NCBI GenBank assembly: GCA_026707665.1 | Contig: JAPOWK010000115.1 | Coordinates: forward strand, 1-64,000 | Length of the DNA: 64,000 bases | Direction of reading: 5' to 3' | DNA from: Chloroflexota bacterium | GTDB lineage: Bacteria; Chloroflexota; Anaerolineae; Aggregatilineales; Phototrophicaceae | Part shown: piece after piece, positions 43,310 to 53,721 of the stretch | Position numbering within the stretch: the stretch's first letter is position 1 | How the letters are laid out: each line of letters opens with the position of its first letter | The notes under the pieces: generated by a model | The model's input: the letters and a program-made list of their open reading frames with translations, nothing else | What the model was told of the DNA's origin: nothing | The model's database searches: none | Program-made: the position numbers and the translations under genes

Positions 43310-43989
43310 AAGCCGATGCTTTTCTGGCCGCCGTCAAAGGCAAGCTAATCGTGTCTTGTCAAGCGCTTGCGAATGAGCCGCTGCATGGCGCCGAGGTGAT
43401 GGCGAAGATGGCGGTCGCGGCGAAGGTTGGGGGCGCGGCGGCGATACGCGCCAACGGACCGGCTGATATTAGAGCGATTAAGCGAGCGGTCGATTTGCCT
43501 GTAATCGGCTTGTACAAGCAGGGCGATAGCGGCGTTTATATCACGCCGACATTTGACGCGGCCGCCGAAATCGTGGACGCGGGCGCTGATGTCATCGCGC
43601 TGGATTGCAGCGATCGTCCGCGACCGGATGGCGCGCGCATCGACGAATTGCTGGTGCGCATCCATCGCGAGCTACGAGTCCCGATCTTCGCCGATGTGTC
43701 GGCCTTGAGCGAAGCGCGGGCGGCGGCGGAGGCCGGTGTGGCGATGGCGGCGCCGACGCTCTCCGGCTACACCGAGAATAGCCGGGCGCAAGCTGGTCCT
43801 GACTTTGAATTGCTGGCGCAAATGATCGCGACACTGCCTATTCCGGTCATCGCGGAAGGGCGTATTCATGCGCCTGAGCAGGCGCGGCGAGCGCTGGACA
43901 TGGGCGCCTGGGCGGTGGTGGTTGGCTCGGCAATTACGAGACCGCGCACGATCACGGCGCGATTTGCGCGGGCGCTAACTGACGTGTAG
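43306..43989 (+). CDS. nanE: N-acetylmannosamine-6-phosphate 2-epimerase
   Basis: The 227-residue TIM barrel opens with KGKLIVSCQALANEPLH and contains GLYKQG (catalytic lysine), DVIALDCSDRPRP and IAEGRIHAPEQARRALDMGAWAVVVGSAITRP. These are the family hallmarks. It interconverts ManNAc-6-P and GlcNAc-6-P in sialic acid and amino-sugar catabolism. Translationally coupled to the ROK kinase. NanA and NagA/NagB are not in the window. Confidence 0.9.
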   Translation: MKADAFLAAVKGKLIVSCQALANEPLHGAEVMAKMAVAAKVGGAAAIRANGPADIRAIKRAVDLPVIGLYKQGDSGVYITPTFDAAAEIVDAGADVIALDCSDRPRPDGARIDELLVRIHRELRVPIFADVSALSEARAAAEAGVAMAAPTLSGYTENSRAQAGPDFELLAQMIATLPIPVIAEGRIHAPEQARRALDMGAWAVVVGSAITRPRTITARFARALTDV

Positions 43990-44081
43990 GGCCGACCCTT
44001 GGGTCGCCCTAATATCGCGCATCGTATTGGAACTAGGGCGAGACAAGCCGCGCGTAGACACTGCGGTTCTCTCGCCCCTAC
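43986..44081. repeat. Degenerate REP followed by a REP with nested 22-bp element
   Basis: 43986-44009 is a GTAG-type hairpin. 44036-44081 is GGGCGAGAC-AAG ... TCTCGCCC-CTAC, with CCGC, GCGTAGACACT, GCGG, TTC inserted at 44048-44069. The empty form is at 18922-18945. Confidence 0.8.
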
Positions 44082-44108
44082 AACGGCCTAGTGGCAACAG
44101 GAGACAAC

Positions 44109-45125
44109 ATGAAATCAATCGCATTCCTCGGTGTGGCGCATATTCACACGCCCGGCTTCATCAAACGTGTCAACGAACGCGGGGACCAATTCAAGGTCAA
44201 AGCGGCTTGGGATAGCGTGGATGCGCGGGCGAAGATCGCGGCGGATGAGCTAGGCTGCGCGGCGGTTGCCGATTACCGCGATATCTTGAATGATGCGGAG
44301 ATTGACGCCGTCATCATCTGTTCGGAAACATCGCTACATCTCGAGCTGGTGGAAGCGACGGCGGCCGCCGGCAAGGATGTTTTTGTCGAGAAGCCGCTGG
44401 GTATGGGCGCGAGCGATGCTTATGCCATGCAGCGCGCCATTGACGCGGCCGGTGTGATCTTCCAGACCGGGCACTTCATGCGCAGTATGCCGGTTTATCG
44501 TCAGCTCAAAGCCTGGCTAGAGGCTGGTACGCTGGGCACGATCACGCGGATTCGGCATTCGAATGTGCATCAGGGCGCCATCGCCGCCATATTCGATAGC
44601 GGACGAGGACCCTATTTGGATTGGCTCTGGATGACTGACCCGGCGCTTTCCGGCTGCGGCGGCTTCGGTGATTTGGGCGCGCATTCGCTCGATATCCTGA
44701 TGTGGCTAATGGGTGATGTCGAAGGCGTCACGGCGCAGGTGGACCGCCTGCTGGGCAAGTATGATTGTGATGAATACGGCGAGGGCATGCTGCGCTTCGC
44801 CAATGGCGCGATCGGCACAATCGCGGCGGGTTGGGTCGATGTCTTGCGACCGCAGTCGATATTGGTCAGCGGCACCGAGGGCGTCGCCTATGTTGCCGAT
44901 GGCGACCTCTATGTACAATCGGCGAACCTGCCGGGGACCGACGGCGGCGAATGGACCGATCTGCCGGCGGCGCTCCCGCATGCGTTCGACCTCTTCCTCG
45001 ATGCGATAAACGGGAAAGACGTCCCGCTGATTTCGGCGAAAGAAGCGGCCGACCGCAGCGCCGTGATGGAAGCCTTTTACCAAGCTGCGGCGACAAATTC
45101 CTGGGTTCAACCCCAAACAGCTTAA
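44109..45125 (+). CDS. Gfo/Idh/MocA-family oxidoreductase
   Basis: A 338-residue protein with FLGVAHIHTPGF in place of the usual GxGxxG, an atypical dinucleotide loop seen in a subset of the family. VFVEKPLGMG (EKP motif) and the GGFGDLGAHSLDILMWLMGD active-site segment are present, with the His-containing helix. The ATG at 44109 is chosen because AGGAG lies 6 nt upstream. It is 15 nt from the next Gfo/Idh gene, so the two are co-transcribed and may act in sequence. Confidence 0.87.
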   Translation: MKSIAFLGVAHIHTPGFIKRVNERGDQFKVKAAWDSVDARAKIAADELGCAAVADYRDILNDAEIDAVIICSETSLHLELVEATAAAGKDVFVEKPLGMGASDAYAMQRAIDAAGVIFQTGHFMRSMPVYRQLKAWLEAGTLGTITRIRHSNVHQGAIAAIFDSGRGPYLDWLWMTDPALSGCGGFGDLGAHSLDILMWLMGDVEGVTAQVDRLLGKYDCDEYGEGMLRFANGAIGTIAAGWVDVLRPQSILVSGTEGVAYVADGDLYVQSANLPGTDGGEWTDLPAALPHAFDLFLDAINGKDVPLISAKEAADRSAVMEAFYQAAATNSWVQPQTA

Positions 45126-45140
45126 GAAGGAGCGGAAAAC

Positions 45141-46196
45141 ATGAGCACATTGAAGGTGGGTGTCATCGGTGTCGGCGGGATCGCCCGCACGCATATGCCG
45201 GGCTGGGAAGCCTCGCCCCATGCCGAAGTGGTAGCGGGCGCTGATCTGGTTCCGGAAGCGCTGGAAAGCTGGGGCGCGCAATGGAATGTAAAAAAGCTGG
45301 AGACTGATAGCGCCGCCGTCATCAACGACCCCGATATCGATATCATTGATGTTTGCACGCCCAATATGTATCACGCCCCCTTGTCCATCGCCGCGCTGGA
45401 GGCGGGCAAGCACGTCATCTGCGAGAAGCCGCTGGCGCCGACCCCGGCCGATGTGCAGCGCATGATTGAAGCGCGCGACAAGGCGGGCAAGATGCTGATG
45501 ACCGCGCAGCACTTCCGCTTCGCCGGCACGTCCAAGGCGCTAAAGGCGGAGATCGCGGGCGGCGCGCTCGGTGACATTTATCACGCCCGCAGTTGGATGC
45601 TGCGGCGCTCGGGCATCCCCACGACTCTCGCTTTCTTGTCGCGGCAGCATGCCGGCGGCGGCGCCTGCATCGATATCGGCGTGCACATCCTCGATTTGAC
45701 GCTCTGGATGATGGGCAATCCGGAACCGGTCTCGGTCACCGGCGTCGCGCGCCGCGAGATCGCCAGCAATCCGCTGGCATTCGGTCGCTGGCCCCGGCGC
45801 GGGCGCATTCCGGAAGGGATGGATGTCGAAGAAATGGCGATGGCATTCGTCCGCTTTGAAACCGGCGCGACCCTGGTCTTCGAGATTTCCTGGCTGCTGC
45901 ATCACGATATCGAAGGCGAAGATATGCAGATGTGGCTCTATGGCACGGGTGGCGGCTCGCACTGGCCAAAATGCGAGATTTACGACACCAATTACGAGAG
46001 CATGCAGCTCTACAATCGCAAGCTGAAGCTGACGCAGAATATCTCTGAGCCGCACGCGCAGGAGTGCGTCGAATTCGCCCAGGCGATCGTGGATGGCGCG
46101 CCGTCGCCGGTGCCGGCCGAGCAATCGCTGCAGGTGATGAAGATCTTGAATGCGATCTACGAGAGCCAGAAGACCGGCGGCGAGGTGATGTTGTAA
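45141..46196 (+). CDS. Gfo/Idh/MocA-family oxidoreductase
   Basis: The 351-residue protein has a canonical GVIGVGGIARTHMPGW Rossmann loop, ICEKPLAPTPADV (EKP) and GGGACIDIGVHILDLTLWMMGNP (catalytic Asp/His region). AAGGAG is 8 nt before the ATG. It is distinct from, not a duplicate of, the preceding gene. Probable sugar or sugar-acid dehydrogenase in the amino-sugar locus. Confidence 0.9.
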   Translation: MSTLKVGVIGVGGIARTHMPGWEASPHAEVVAGADLVPEALESWGAQWNVKKLETDSAAVINDPDIDIIDVCTPNMYHAPLSIAALEAGKHVICEKPLAPTPADVQRMIEARDKAGKMLMTAQHFRFAGTSKALKAEIAGGALGDIYHARSWMLRRSGIPTTLAFLSRQHAGGGACIDIGVHILDLTLWMMGNPEPVSVTGVARREIASNPLAFGRWPRRGRIPEGMDVEEMAMAFVRFETGATLVFEISWLLHHDIEGEDMQMWLYGTGGGSHWPKCEIYDTNYESMQLYNRKLKLTQNISEPHAQECVEFAQAIVDGAPSPVPAEQSLQVMKILNAIYESQKTGGEVML

Positions 46197-46215
46197 TCTC
46201 GCTCAATTGGGAATT

Positions 46216-46291
46216 GTAGGGGCGACTCACCGAGTCGCCCGCCCCCAAAAAACTTTTAATATCGACGGGCGACCCAATGGGTCGCCCCTAC
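46216..46291. repeat. Inverted pair of REP-like palindromes
   Basis: 46216-46240 is GTAG, GGGCGACTC, ACC, GAGTCGCCC. 46267-46291 is GGGCGACCC, AAT, GGGTCGCCC, CTAC. A 26-nt gap separates them. Confidence 0.8.
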
Positions 46292-46315
46292 AAGTGCATC
46301 GTTTATTGTTTGTAA

Positions 46316-46768
46316 GTGGCGCGGAAGTATAGCTTGCGACAGATAGCCATTGTCTCGTCGATTATGACCATGTTGTTGGCAATTACCGCTTGCGGCACGA
46401 TGGCGCCGATGCCGTTGTCGGAACCGGAAGCGACGAGAGCGGGCTTGTGGTCCTTGAGATTCAACGGCGATTGCAGCGGGCAGGAAGCTGAAGCGCTGCT
46501 GATCACGCAATTGGATGAAAGTGCGATCGTATTCGGCGAGTTTGAACTGCTGCGCAATGAGGCGGGCGAATATGTGGGCAGCGCCATTTTCATCGCGCCG
46601 ATGCCAGTTGACGGGCGCGATATCCCCTATGAGATTCGCTATGTGCTGCGCGCTTCAGACGATGGCGGCTTCCGCGGGACGGAGACGATTATAGAGGGCG
46701 GCGGGCACGGGCTGAGTTGCCCAATCGAGTTGGTGTACCTTGGCGCCGGAGAGATTCAGGGCAAGTAA
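46316..46768 (+). CDS. Small putative lipoprotein
   Basis: The 150-residue protein starts at GTG. A basic N-terminus (MARKYSLRQ) and hydrophobic core end in LAITAC (lipobox, C26), followed by a Pro/Met-rich linker and a beta-rich domain (residues 40-150) with two cysteines (C52, C135) that could form a disulfide. Not recognised. It is the last plus-strand gene of the amino-sugar region. Confidence 0.6.
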   Translation: MARKYSLRQIAIVSSIMTMLLAITACGTMAPMPLSEPEATRAGLWSLRFNGDCSGQEAEALLITQLDESAIVFGEFELLRNEAGEYVGSAIFIAPMPVDGRDIPYEIRYVLRASDDGGFRGTETIIEGGGHGLSCPIELVYLGAGEIQGK

Positions 46769-46816
46769 TGTGAAGATATGTCGCTGTCTTGAGAAAATCG
46801 AAAAAAAGGAAGCAAT

Positions 46817-46863
46817 GTAGGGGCGACTGACCCGCAGTGTCTACGCGCGGCTGTGAGTCACCC
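46817..46863 (+). repeat. REP-like palindrome with nested 22-bp element
   Basis: The host GTAG, GGGCGACT ... CTGTGAGTCACCC is the same hairpin as 5174-5198. The insert at 46829-46850, read on the minus strand, is CCGC, GCGTAGACACT, GCGG, GTC. Confidence 0.82.
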
Positions 46864-46880
46864 TCTTATACCGCATACAC

Positions 46881-47261
46881 CTATTCCACCGGGTAGGCGA
46901 TCGTCGTAATCAAGCTCTCGATTTTGCCCCCGCTAGCGTACATGCGCGAGTACTGCACCGATATCGGCACATCGCTGCGCACGCGGACGCCGTAAGGCAC
47001 ATCAAAGGGAATCTGGTAGCCGCCGAGTTGTTCCGGTTTATCGAGGCGGACGTGCGGGCAGCGCTTGGCCGGCACCGTAATGGCGATGCCCTCGACCGCT
47101 TCACGATCTTCGAAGTAAAAGTCGAAGATGACGTTGGCGTCATCGGGCGTGACGTTGAGGATGCAGATGGATTCGTGATTTTTATTGACCGGGTCGTCAT
47201 CGGCTGGCGCCGCCAGGTAAGCGTCCGGGATCAGCCAGGTCAAAGCACCGTTGGTGGGCAT
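46881..47261 (-). CDS. ASRT-family (sensory rhodopsin transducer-like) sugar-binding protein
   Basis: The 126-residue protein matches the Anabaena sensory rhodopsin transducer family in the pattern NHESICILNVTPDDAN...FYFEDREAVEG, followed by SVQYSRMYASG and the terminal TTIAYPVE. The family forms small beta-sandwich tetramers. Aravind and colleagues proposed that most members bind carbohydrate-like ligands rather than rhodopsin. No rhodopsin gene is present; position at the end of a deoxyhexose operon supports a sugar-linked role. Confidence 0.8.
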   Translation of the reverse strand: MPTNGALTWLIPDAYLAAPADDDPVNKNHESICILNVTPDDANVIFDFYFEDREAVEGIAITVPAKRCPHVRLDKPEQLGGYQIPFDVPYGVRVRSDVPISVQYSRMYASGGKIESLITTIAYPVE

Positions 47262-47303
47262 AAGGATTGCTCCCGCTGTCTGGATTTGATATCGAGGCGT
47301 ATT

Positions 47304-48167
47304 CTAGCTGCTGGTATCGTCTTCGACAAACAGGTTGCGGCGGTAAATTTCATCGGGCCGGCGGTAGAGATGCCAGACCTCGGCTTCGGGCAGGTAAGTC
47401 GGTTTACCGGTCAGCAAGGCGCCGAGGTGGATGCGCGCCGCTTTGACTGCCATCGCTGTGATGTTCAGGATTTCCGCCGGACTGTCGCCGAGGGCGATCA
47501 TGCCGTGGTTCTCCAGCAGAATCAGCTTGGGCGCCTCGCCCTGCGCCGCCATGAATTCACGCACGCGCTGCCGCATAAGGATCGCCAGCGGCAAGCCGGG
47601 ATCGGCATAAGGCACCAGCGCCGATTTCGGACCGCAGAGCACGACCTCATCAGGGAAGCGGCGCTTCAAGGCGAAGTCGGCGGCGAATTCGCTGCACATG
47701 ATCTGATTGATGACGGTGGGGTGGGTGTGCCCGATGAACTTGACGCCGCAGTCGTTGAGCAGCATGGCGTGGAAGCTGACTTCGATGGATGGGCTGATCG
47801 CCAACCCCCCCTCGGTCCCCCCCGACGCATCGGGTCGCGTAGGGTCGCGTAGACACTGACCCGCCGACACTGACCTACGGGGGATGACTGCTGACTGGGC
47901 GCGCGTAGACACAGCGCCGTCCGTGATTCGCTTCTGCTCGGTCAGCGTTTGCGGCGGATCGTCCAGCATGGCCAGCATGGGCTCGAAGCGCACGGCGACA
48001 AAGCCGCTCTCGCTGATGTGATGCATCTGATGCCCGCTGGCTTTGACATAGAAGCTCGCGTCATCAATGCGCAAGGAGGTGTTGCCCTCGCCGATGATGA
48101 CATAATCCCGCGCCGGCTCGCCGAGGGCGCGCGTCATGGTGACGAGGTCGGAGAGATTGTAGGTCAT
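47304..48167 (-). CDS. Class II aldolase (rhamnulose/fuculose-1-phosphate type) with in-frame repeat insertion
   Basis: 287 residues, against roughly 215-250 for the family. Zinc ligands H147/H149 (GHTHP) and the His of LENHGMIALG are present, with catalytic E129 (SIEVSFH). E-to-H spacing (18) is normal. Residues about 84-124 (AVSTRAQSAVIPRR ... GGTEGGLAI) are low-complexity and encoded by dispersed repeat DNA. They lie just before the catalytic Glu, where the family has a short loop. The frame is intact, so the enzyme may still fold with a surface loop. It would split deoxyketose-1-phosphate into DHAP and lactaldehyde. Confidence 0.83.
   Translation of the reverse strand: MTYNLSDLVTMTRALGEPARDYVIIGEGNTSLRIDDASFYVKASGHQMHHISESGFVAVRFEPMLAMLDDPPQTLTEQKRITDGAVSTRAQSAVIPRRSVSAGQCLRDPTRPDASGGTEGGLAISPSIEVSFHAMLLNDCGVKFIGHTHPTVINQIMCSEFAADFALKRRFPDEVVLCGPKSALVPYADPGLPLAILMRQRVREFMAAQGEAPKLILLENHGMIALGDSPAEILNITAMAVKAARIHLGALLTGKPTYLPEAEVWHLYRRPDEIYRRNLFVEDDTSS
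47796..47920. repeat. Repeat DNA inside the aldolase gene
   Basis: From one end: a CCCCCCTCGGTCCCCCC segment (as near 19110-19130), a 22-bp element at 47843-47864 (GGTC, GCGTAGACACT, GACC, CGC), a spacer, and a second element at 47899-47920 (GCGC, GCGTAGACACA, GCGC, CGT). About 41 codons are added without stop or frameshift. Confidence 0.8.
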
Positions 48168-48199
48168 TAGAATCTTGGTTCGCTCGCGCTAGCGAACAT

Positions 48200-48274
48200 G
48201 TAGGGGTCAGCCATTGGCTGACCCGTTCTACATTGTATTGGTCCGGCAAGGGCGACCCACCGGGTCGCCCGTAC
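48200..48274. repeat. Inverted pair of REP-like palindromes
   Basis: 48200-48224 is GTAG, GGGTCAGCC, ATT, GGCTGACCC. 48250-48274 is GGGCGACCC, ACC, GGGTCGCCC, GTAC. The first has a different outer arm that is still fully self-complementary. Confidence 0.78.
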
Positions 48275-48295
48275 ACAGGTATGCCGGGGCTGGGA

Positions 48296-49432
48296 CTAGA
48301 AGTCGAAGTCGTCGATGTTATCCATGTTGTAGACGAATGGGGGACCAAGCAAGACTTCGCTGCCATTGACGACCATCAGCTCGCCGAGCTTGCCCGCCAT
48401 GACCGAGCTGTCGCCCGGGTTGAACTCGCCATCAACAACGGCGCGCAAGACGTAAAGCGCGGCGTAACCGAGATCAACCGGGTTCCAGAGGATGACATCG
48501 CGGACGCAGCCAGTGCTGACGTAGGGTTTCATGGCGTTGGGCAGCGCCAAGCCTACCACCGCGACATCCTCACAGACATCGGCCTGATTGACGGCGTCGG
48601 CGCTGGCCGGTGTGGCGACCGAAGTCAAGCCGATGATGCCATCCAGGTCCTCGCCGTACTTGTTAATCAGGGTCTGCGCCTGCTGGAAGCTCAAACCGGC
48701 GTCTTCTTGCGCTTCGAGGGTTTCCAGCCAGTCCAGATCGGGGAAGCACTCGGTGGCGTAAGCCCACATCTCGGAGACCCAGCGCGCCTGATTCGGCGTG
48801 GTGAAAGTCGAGGTGACGATGCCGAAGGAGGCGTCCTCGCCCTTTTGGTCGACCAGGCTGTCGATCAGCGCCTTGCCGATGCCATTGAACTCGGCCTGGT
48901 TGACGAACCACTGGCGGGCGTCGGGCTCGGAATTGGCATCGTAGCCAACTACGTAGATGCCGGCTTCCAGCGCCTTGCGCAGTACCGGCGCGATCGCGAC
49001 CGGGTCGTTGGCGGCGAAGAGGATGCCGTCAACGCCTTGGGTGATGTAGCTGTCGATGACCTGAATCTGGTCGTCGATATTGGCGTCGGTCGGTCCATCA
49101 GTGGAGACGGAGACGTTGCCCAGCTCTTCCGCGGCGAGCTGTTGCCCCAGGGTGGTGGCGCCGAAGTAGCCGATGCCGATCAGCTTGGGCACGTCCACGA
49201 CGACGATATCCATGCCAGCCATGCTATCACCCATGGCCACCATGCCGCCGTCGTATTCCGGCATGTCCATGTCTTCTTCCATGTCGTCGTCCATCATCTC
49301 CGCGCCCATACATTCGAGCGGATTGACGTCGAGCTCGTCTGAACCGTCCCAGCGGTCTTGCGCGCTGAGCGGCATGCTGACCAGCGCCAGGAAAAGCGCC
49401 AGAATCAAGGTGATTGCGAGTGTCTTCTTCAT
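48296..49432 (-). CDS. Rhamnose-type ABC transporter substrate-binding protein
   Basis: The 378-residue exported protein has signal peptide MKKTLAITLILALFLALVSM-PLSA. Residues 76-378 are a LacI-type periplasmic binding fold (LIGIGYFGATTLGQQLAAEE, ITQGVDGILFAANDP, GYDANSE), nearest RhaS and autoinducer-2-binding LsrB-type proteins. Between them, residues 41-75 form an unusual Met/Asp/Glu tract with ten methionines (e.g. EMMDDDMEEDMDMPE). It could be a flexible linker or bind metal. Encoded downstream of its permeases. Confidence 0.87.
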   Translation of the reverse strand: MKKTLAITLILALFLALVSMPLSAQDRWDGSDELDVNPLECMGAEMMDDDMEEDMDMPEYDGGMVAMGDSMAGMDIVVVDVPKLIGIGYFGATTLGQQLAAEELGNVSVSTDGPTDANIDDQIQVIDSYITQGVDGILFAANDPVAIAPVLRKALEAGIYVVGYDANSEPDARQWFVNQAEFNGIGKALIDSLVDQKGEDASFGIVTSTFTTPNQARWVSEMWAYATECFPDLDWLETLEAQEDAGLSFQQAQTLINKYGEDLDGIIGLTSVATPASADAVNQADVCEDVAVVGLALPNAMKPYVSTGCVRDVILWNPVDLGYAALYVLRAVVDGEFNPGDSSVMAGKLGELMVVNGSEVLLGPPFVYNMDNIDDFDF

Positions 49433-49529
49433 GATTTTGACTCCATACAGCTAAATGGATAAACGAGATTGCGCGACTTGCTGGATAATCGTGTCAATGG
49501 ATCTCCTTTCGCTTTGGATTTCAACCTCA

Positions 49530-49574
49530 TCCCCGGACCTCTCCCGAAGCATCAGGGAGGGGGAGATACAGAGG
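49530..49574 (+). repeat. G/C-rich hairpin repeat
   Basis: ATCCCCGGACCTCTCCC, GAAGCATCA, GGGAGGGGGAG in outline. It lies between the second permease gene and the binding-protein gene, and could uncouple their expression. Confidence 0.65.
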
Positions 49575-49592
49575 AAGTTGCCATTCACGCTG

Positions 49593-50594
49593 TCAACTCT
49601 CATCTCGCTTTCGCTGGATAAAGTTGTTCACCAGTATAGCAAAGATGAGCACACTGCCGATGACCACGATGGTCGCGTCGCTGGTGACGCCGGTCAAAAC
49701 CAGACCGTTCTTCAATAGCTGAATCAGTACGACGCCGATGATGGTGCCCGGGATGGAGCCGGTGCCGCCGAAGATGCTCGTCCCGCCCAGCACGACGGCG
49801 GCGATGACATCCAACTCGATGCCGGTGCCCATATCCGAGCGGGTGGTGCTAACGCGTGAAACGAAGATATAGCCGGCAACCGCAGACATGAAGCCGGAGA
49901 AAGTATAGATAAAGAGCAGATGGCGGTTAACGGTCAGTCCGCTGAAACGGGCGCCGGTTTCGTTGTTGCCGATGGCGTAAAGGGCGCGCCCCAACCGCGT
50001 TCGCGCCAGCACGATGGCGAAGATGACCACCGCGATGATCAAGAGCCATAGCTGCGTCGGGATGCCGAGCAGCTCGCCTTGCCCCAGCTGGAAGAACCAC
50101 TCGGGATAGCCGCGGGCCGAACGCGCCTGGCTGATGCCCTCGGCCAAACCGCGGTAGAGCGCCAGTGTCGCCAGCGTCATGATCAGTGGCGGCACGCCCA
50201 CGCGCACGATGAAAAGCCCGTTGACGAAGCCGGCGACCGTGCCGCTGATGATGCCGGTGATGATCGCCAGTTCCAGCGGGAAGCCGAGCTCCTGCCAGGT
50301 CCAGCCGAGCACGATGGCGGTCAAACCCAGGATCGAGCCGACCGAGAGGTCGATGCCGCCGGTGATGATGATATAGGTCATCGGGATGGCGATCAGGCCG
50401 ACCTCAGCCATGAAGCGCCCTTGCTGCAAAAGGTTGTCGACAGTGAGGAATTTGTCCGTGCGCGTTGCCAGGAAGAGCACCGAGGCAAGCATGATAATGA
50501 AGAGCACGCCTTCCTGGCTGATGAGCAGGTGGCGTAGCTTTTCGCTGACGGTTGGATTGCGCGGTTTGGACTTCTCTGCTTGCAAAACCAGCAA
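49593..50594 (-). CDS. RhaQ/RbsC-type sugar ABC permease
   Basis: The 333-residue membrane protein has 8-10 hydrophobic helices and the branched-chain/ribose-type permease signatures GGIDLSVGSILGLTAI and GGTSIFGGTGSIPGTIIGVVLIQ. It starts 5 nt after the preceding permease stops. Together they form the heterodimeric channel typical of the RhaP/RhaQ system. Confidence 0.92.
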   Translation of the reverse strand: MLVLQAEKSKPRNPTVSEKLRHLLISQEGVLFIIMLASVLFLATRTDKFLTVDNLLQQGRFMAEVGLIAIPMTYIIITGGIDLSVGSILGLTAIVLGWTWQELGFPLELAIITGIISGTVAGFVNGLFIVRVGVPPLIMTLATLALYRGLAEGISQARSARGYPEWFFQLGQGELLGIPTQLWLLIIAVVIFAIVLARTRLGRALYAIGNNETGARFSGLTVNRHLLFIYTFSGFMSAVAGYIFVSRVSTTRSDMGTGIELDVIAAVVLGGTSIFGGTGSIPGTIIGVVLIQLLKNGLVLTGVTSDATIVVIGSVLIFAILVNNFIQRKRDES

Positions 50595-50598
50595 CCTC

Positions 50599-51992
50599 CT
50601 ACAACCGCTGTCGCCGGCGCCGAATCAAATCGGCCAGCACCGTCACCAGGATCAGCAGACCCTGCACCGTCTTCAACCAGAAAGGCGAGACATTGATGAA
50701 GATCATCGCCGAGCGAATGAAGTTGAGCAGCAGCGTCGCCAGCGTCGAACCGATAGCGGTGCCGGTGCCGCCCAAGATGCTGACGCCACCGACAACCGAA
50801 GCCGTGATAATGGATAGCTCCAGCGCTGGCGGCGGCGTCACCTGAATGATCTGGAACTGCGTTGAATACATCACGCTGGCGACGCCCACGAAGACGCCAT
50901 TGAGCGTGAAGACGGTCATCAGCAGTCGGCGCCGCGACAAGCCGGAGAGCCGCGCCGCTTCCGCATTGCCGCCCAAGGCATAAAAGGCGCGCCCGGTCGC
51001 GCTGTATCGCATCCACAGCACGACGACAATCGTTAAGACGACCATGATGATGATGGGCATGGGAATGCCCAGGGGACGCATCTGCGACAGGTGATAATCG
51101 GCCGGCATATCGGTGACGCGCTCGCCGGCAGTCCAGATGATGAGGACGCCCTTGATGATGCTCAGCATGCCGAGGGTGACCACGATCGAGGGTACGCGCA
51201 GGTAAGCGACGAGGAAACCGATGAAGGCGCCAATGCCCGCGCCGACGAAGAGCGGAATCAGCCAGGCGAGCGGCGACGGGACGCCGGCGACCACGAGTCG
51301 CCCGCTGATGACCGCCAGCAAGCCAATGAGCGAGCCGACCGAGATATCGATATTGCCGGTGACGATCACCATGGTCATGCCCAGCGCGGCGACGGCGATA
51401 TAGGCGTTGCCCTGCAGAATATCGGAGATGTTTCGCTCTTGCAGGAAGCGCGGGTTGGCGATGCCCACCAGAAAGATCAGCAGCAGCAGACCGAAGAGGA
51501 TGACGCTCTCCTGATTGCCGAAGAGTTTGGTGATGCGGTAGCGCTCTTCGGGGACGGGGCGCGGGATCAGGATCTGCAGAACGCAAAGCAAGCCGGCGAC
51601 CAGCATGATCCAAAAGGCAATGTCCATTTGACTGATGAAGGTCGCTTCATCGGCGGCGTAATCCCGGAAGAAGTTGATGTAATAAACGATGACGAGCAGA
51701 CCGGCGACGCTCATCAGCAGGGAGATGGCGCGGCTGGCGGCGGGCGCCATCACATTCCAAATGCCAAGCAAGAGAATGCCCAGCGAAGCCAGCGGGATCA
51801 CTTCCAGCCCGGTCTTGAACAAGCCCAATTCGTTGGCTTTCTTGCTCTCGGTCAGTACGGCGACGGTGGAGGGACCGCGCTCCGGCTGGACGACGAAGGG
51901 CAGTAGGAAATAGGCGCCGATGATGATGAGCGCCAAGATGATGCCGATGAAATGCAGCGGGCGGCGCGGGACGGGCGCGTTTTTCGCTTTAT

Positions 51993-51996
<4 letters not shown>
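50599..51996 (-). CDS. RhaP-type sugar ABC permease with N-terminal extension
   Basis: The 465-residue permease has the core (about 155-465) with GNIDISVGSLIGLLAVISG and GGVSILGGTGTAIGSTLATLLL. The first 150 residues add three or so helices (FIGIILALIIIGAYFLLPF, LASLGILLLGIW, ISLLMSVAGLLVIVYYI) absent from RbsC. The start codon overlaps the ATPase stop by 4 nt (ATGA). The extension may be a regulatory or assembly module; its role is unknown. Confidence 0.9.
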
Positions 51997-53528
<1,532 letters not shown>

Positions 53529-53626
53529 TCGAGCGTCCGGTATCCTGTCATCGGCTATCTGTCAATTTGGTACAGGCGAATCCAATTTAGTAATGCGAAA
53601 ACTGATCAGAAATTTGTGAGAAAAGT

Positions 53627-53651
53627 GGGCGAGCCACCGGCTCGCCCGTAC
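53627..53651 (-). repeat. REP-like palindrome
   Basis: GGGCGAGCC, ACC, GGCTCGCCC, GTAC. It lies between the ATPase and kinase genes. Confidence 0.75.
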
Positions 53652-53721
53652 AACGATTGCTAGATTTTTGCAGTTTATCTTTTAAGGCAGCCATTATCAT
53701 TACTTGCTAGGAATCACTTAG

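Noticed and set aside
47304..48167. Aldolase as a pseudogene
   Set aside because: The odd middle segment is in frame, catalytic residues flank it intact, and no frameshift or stop is present.
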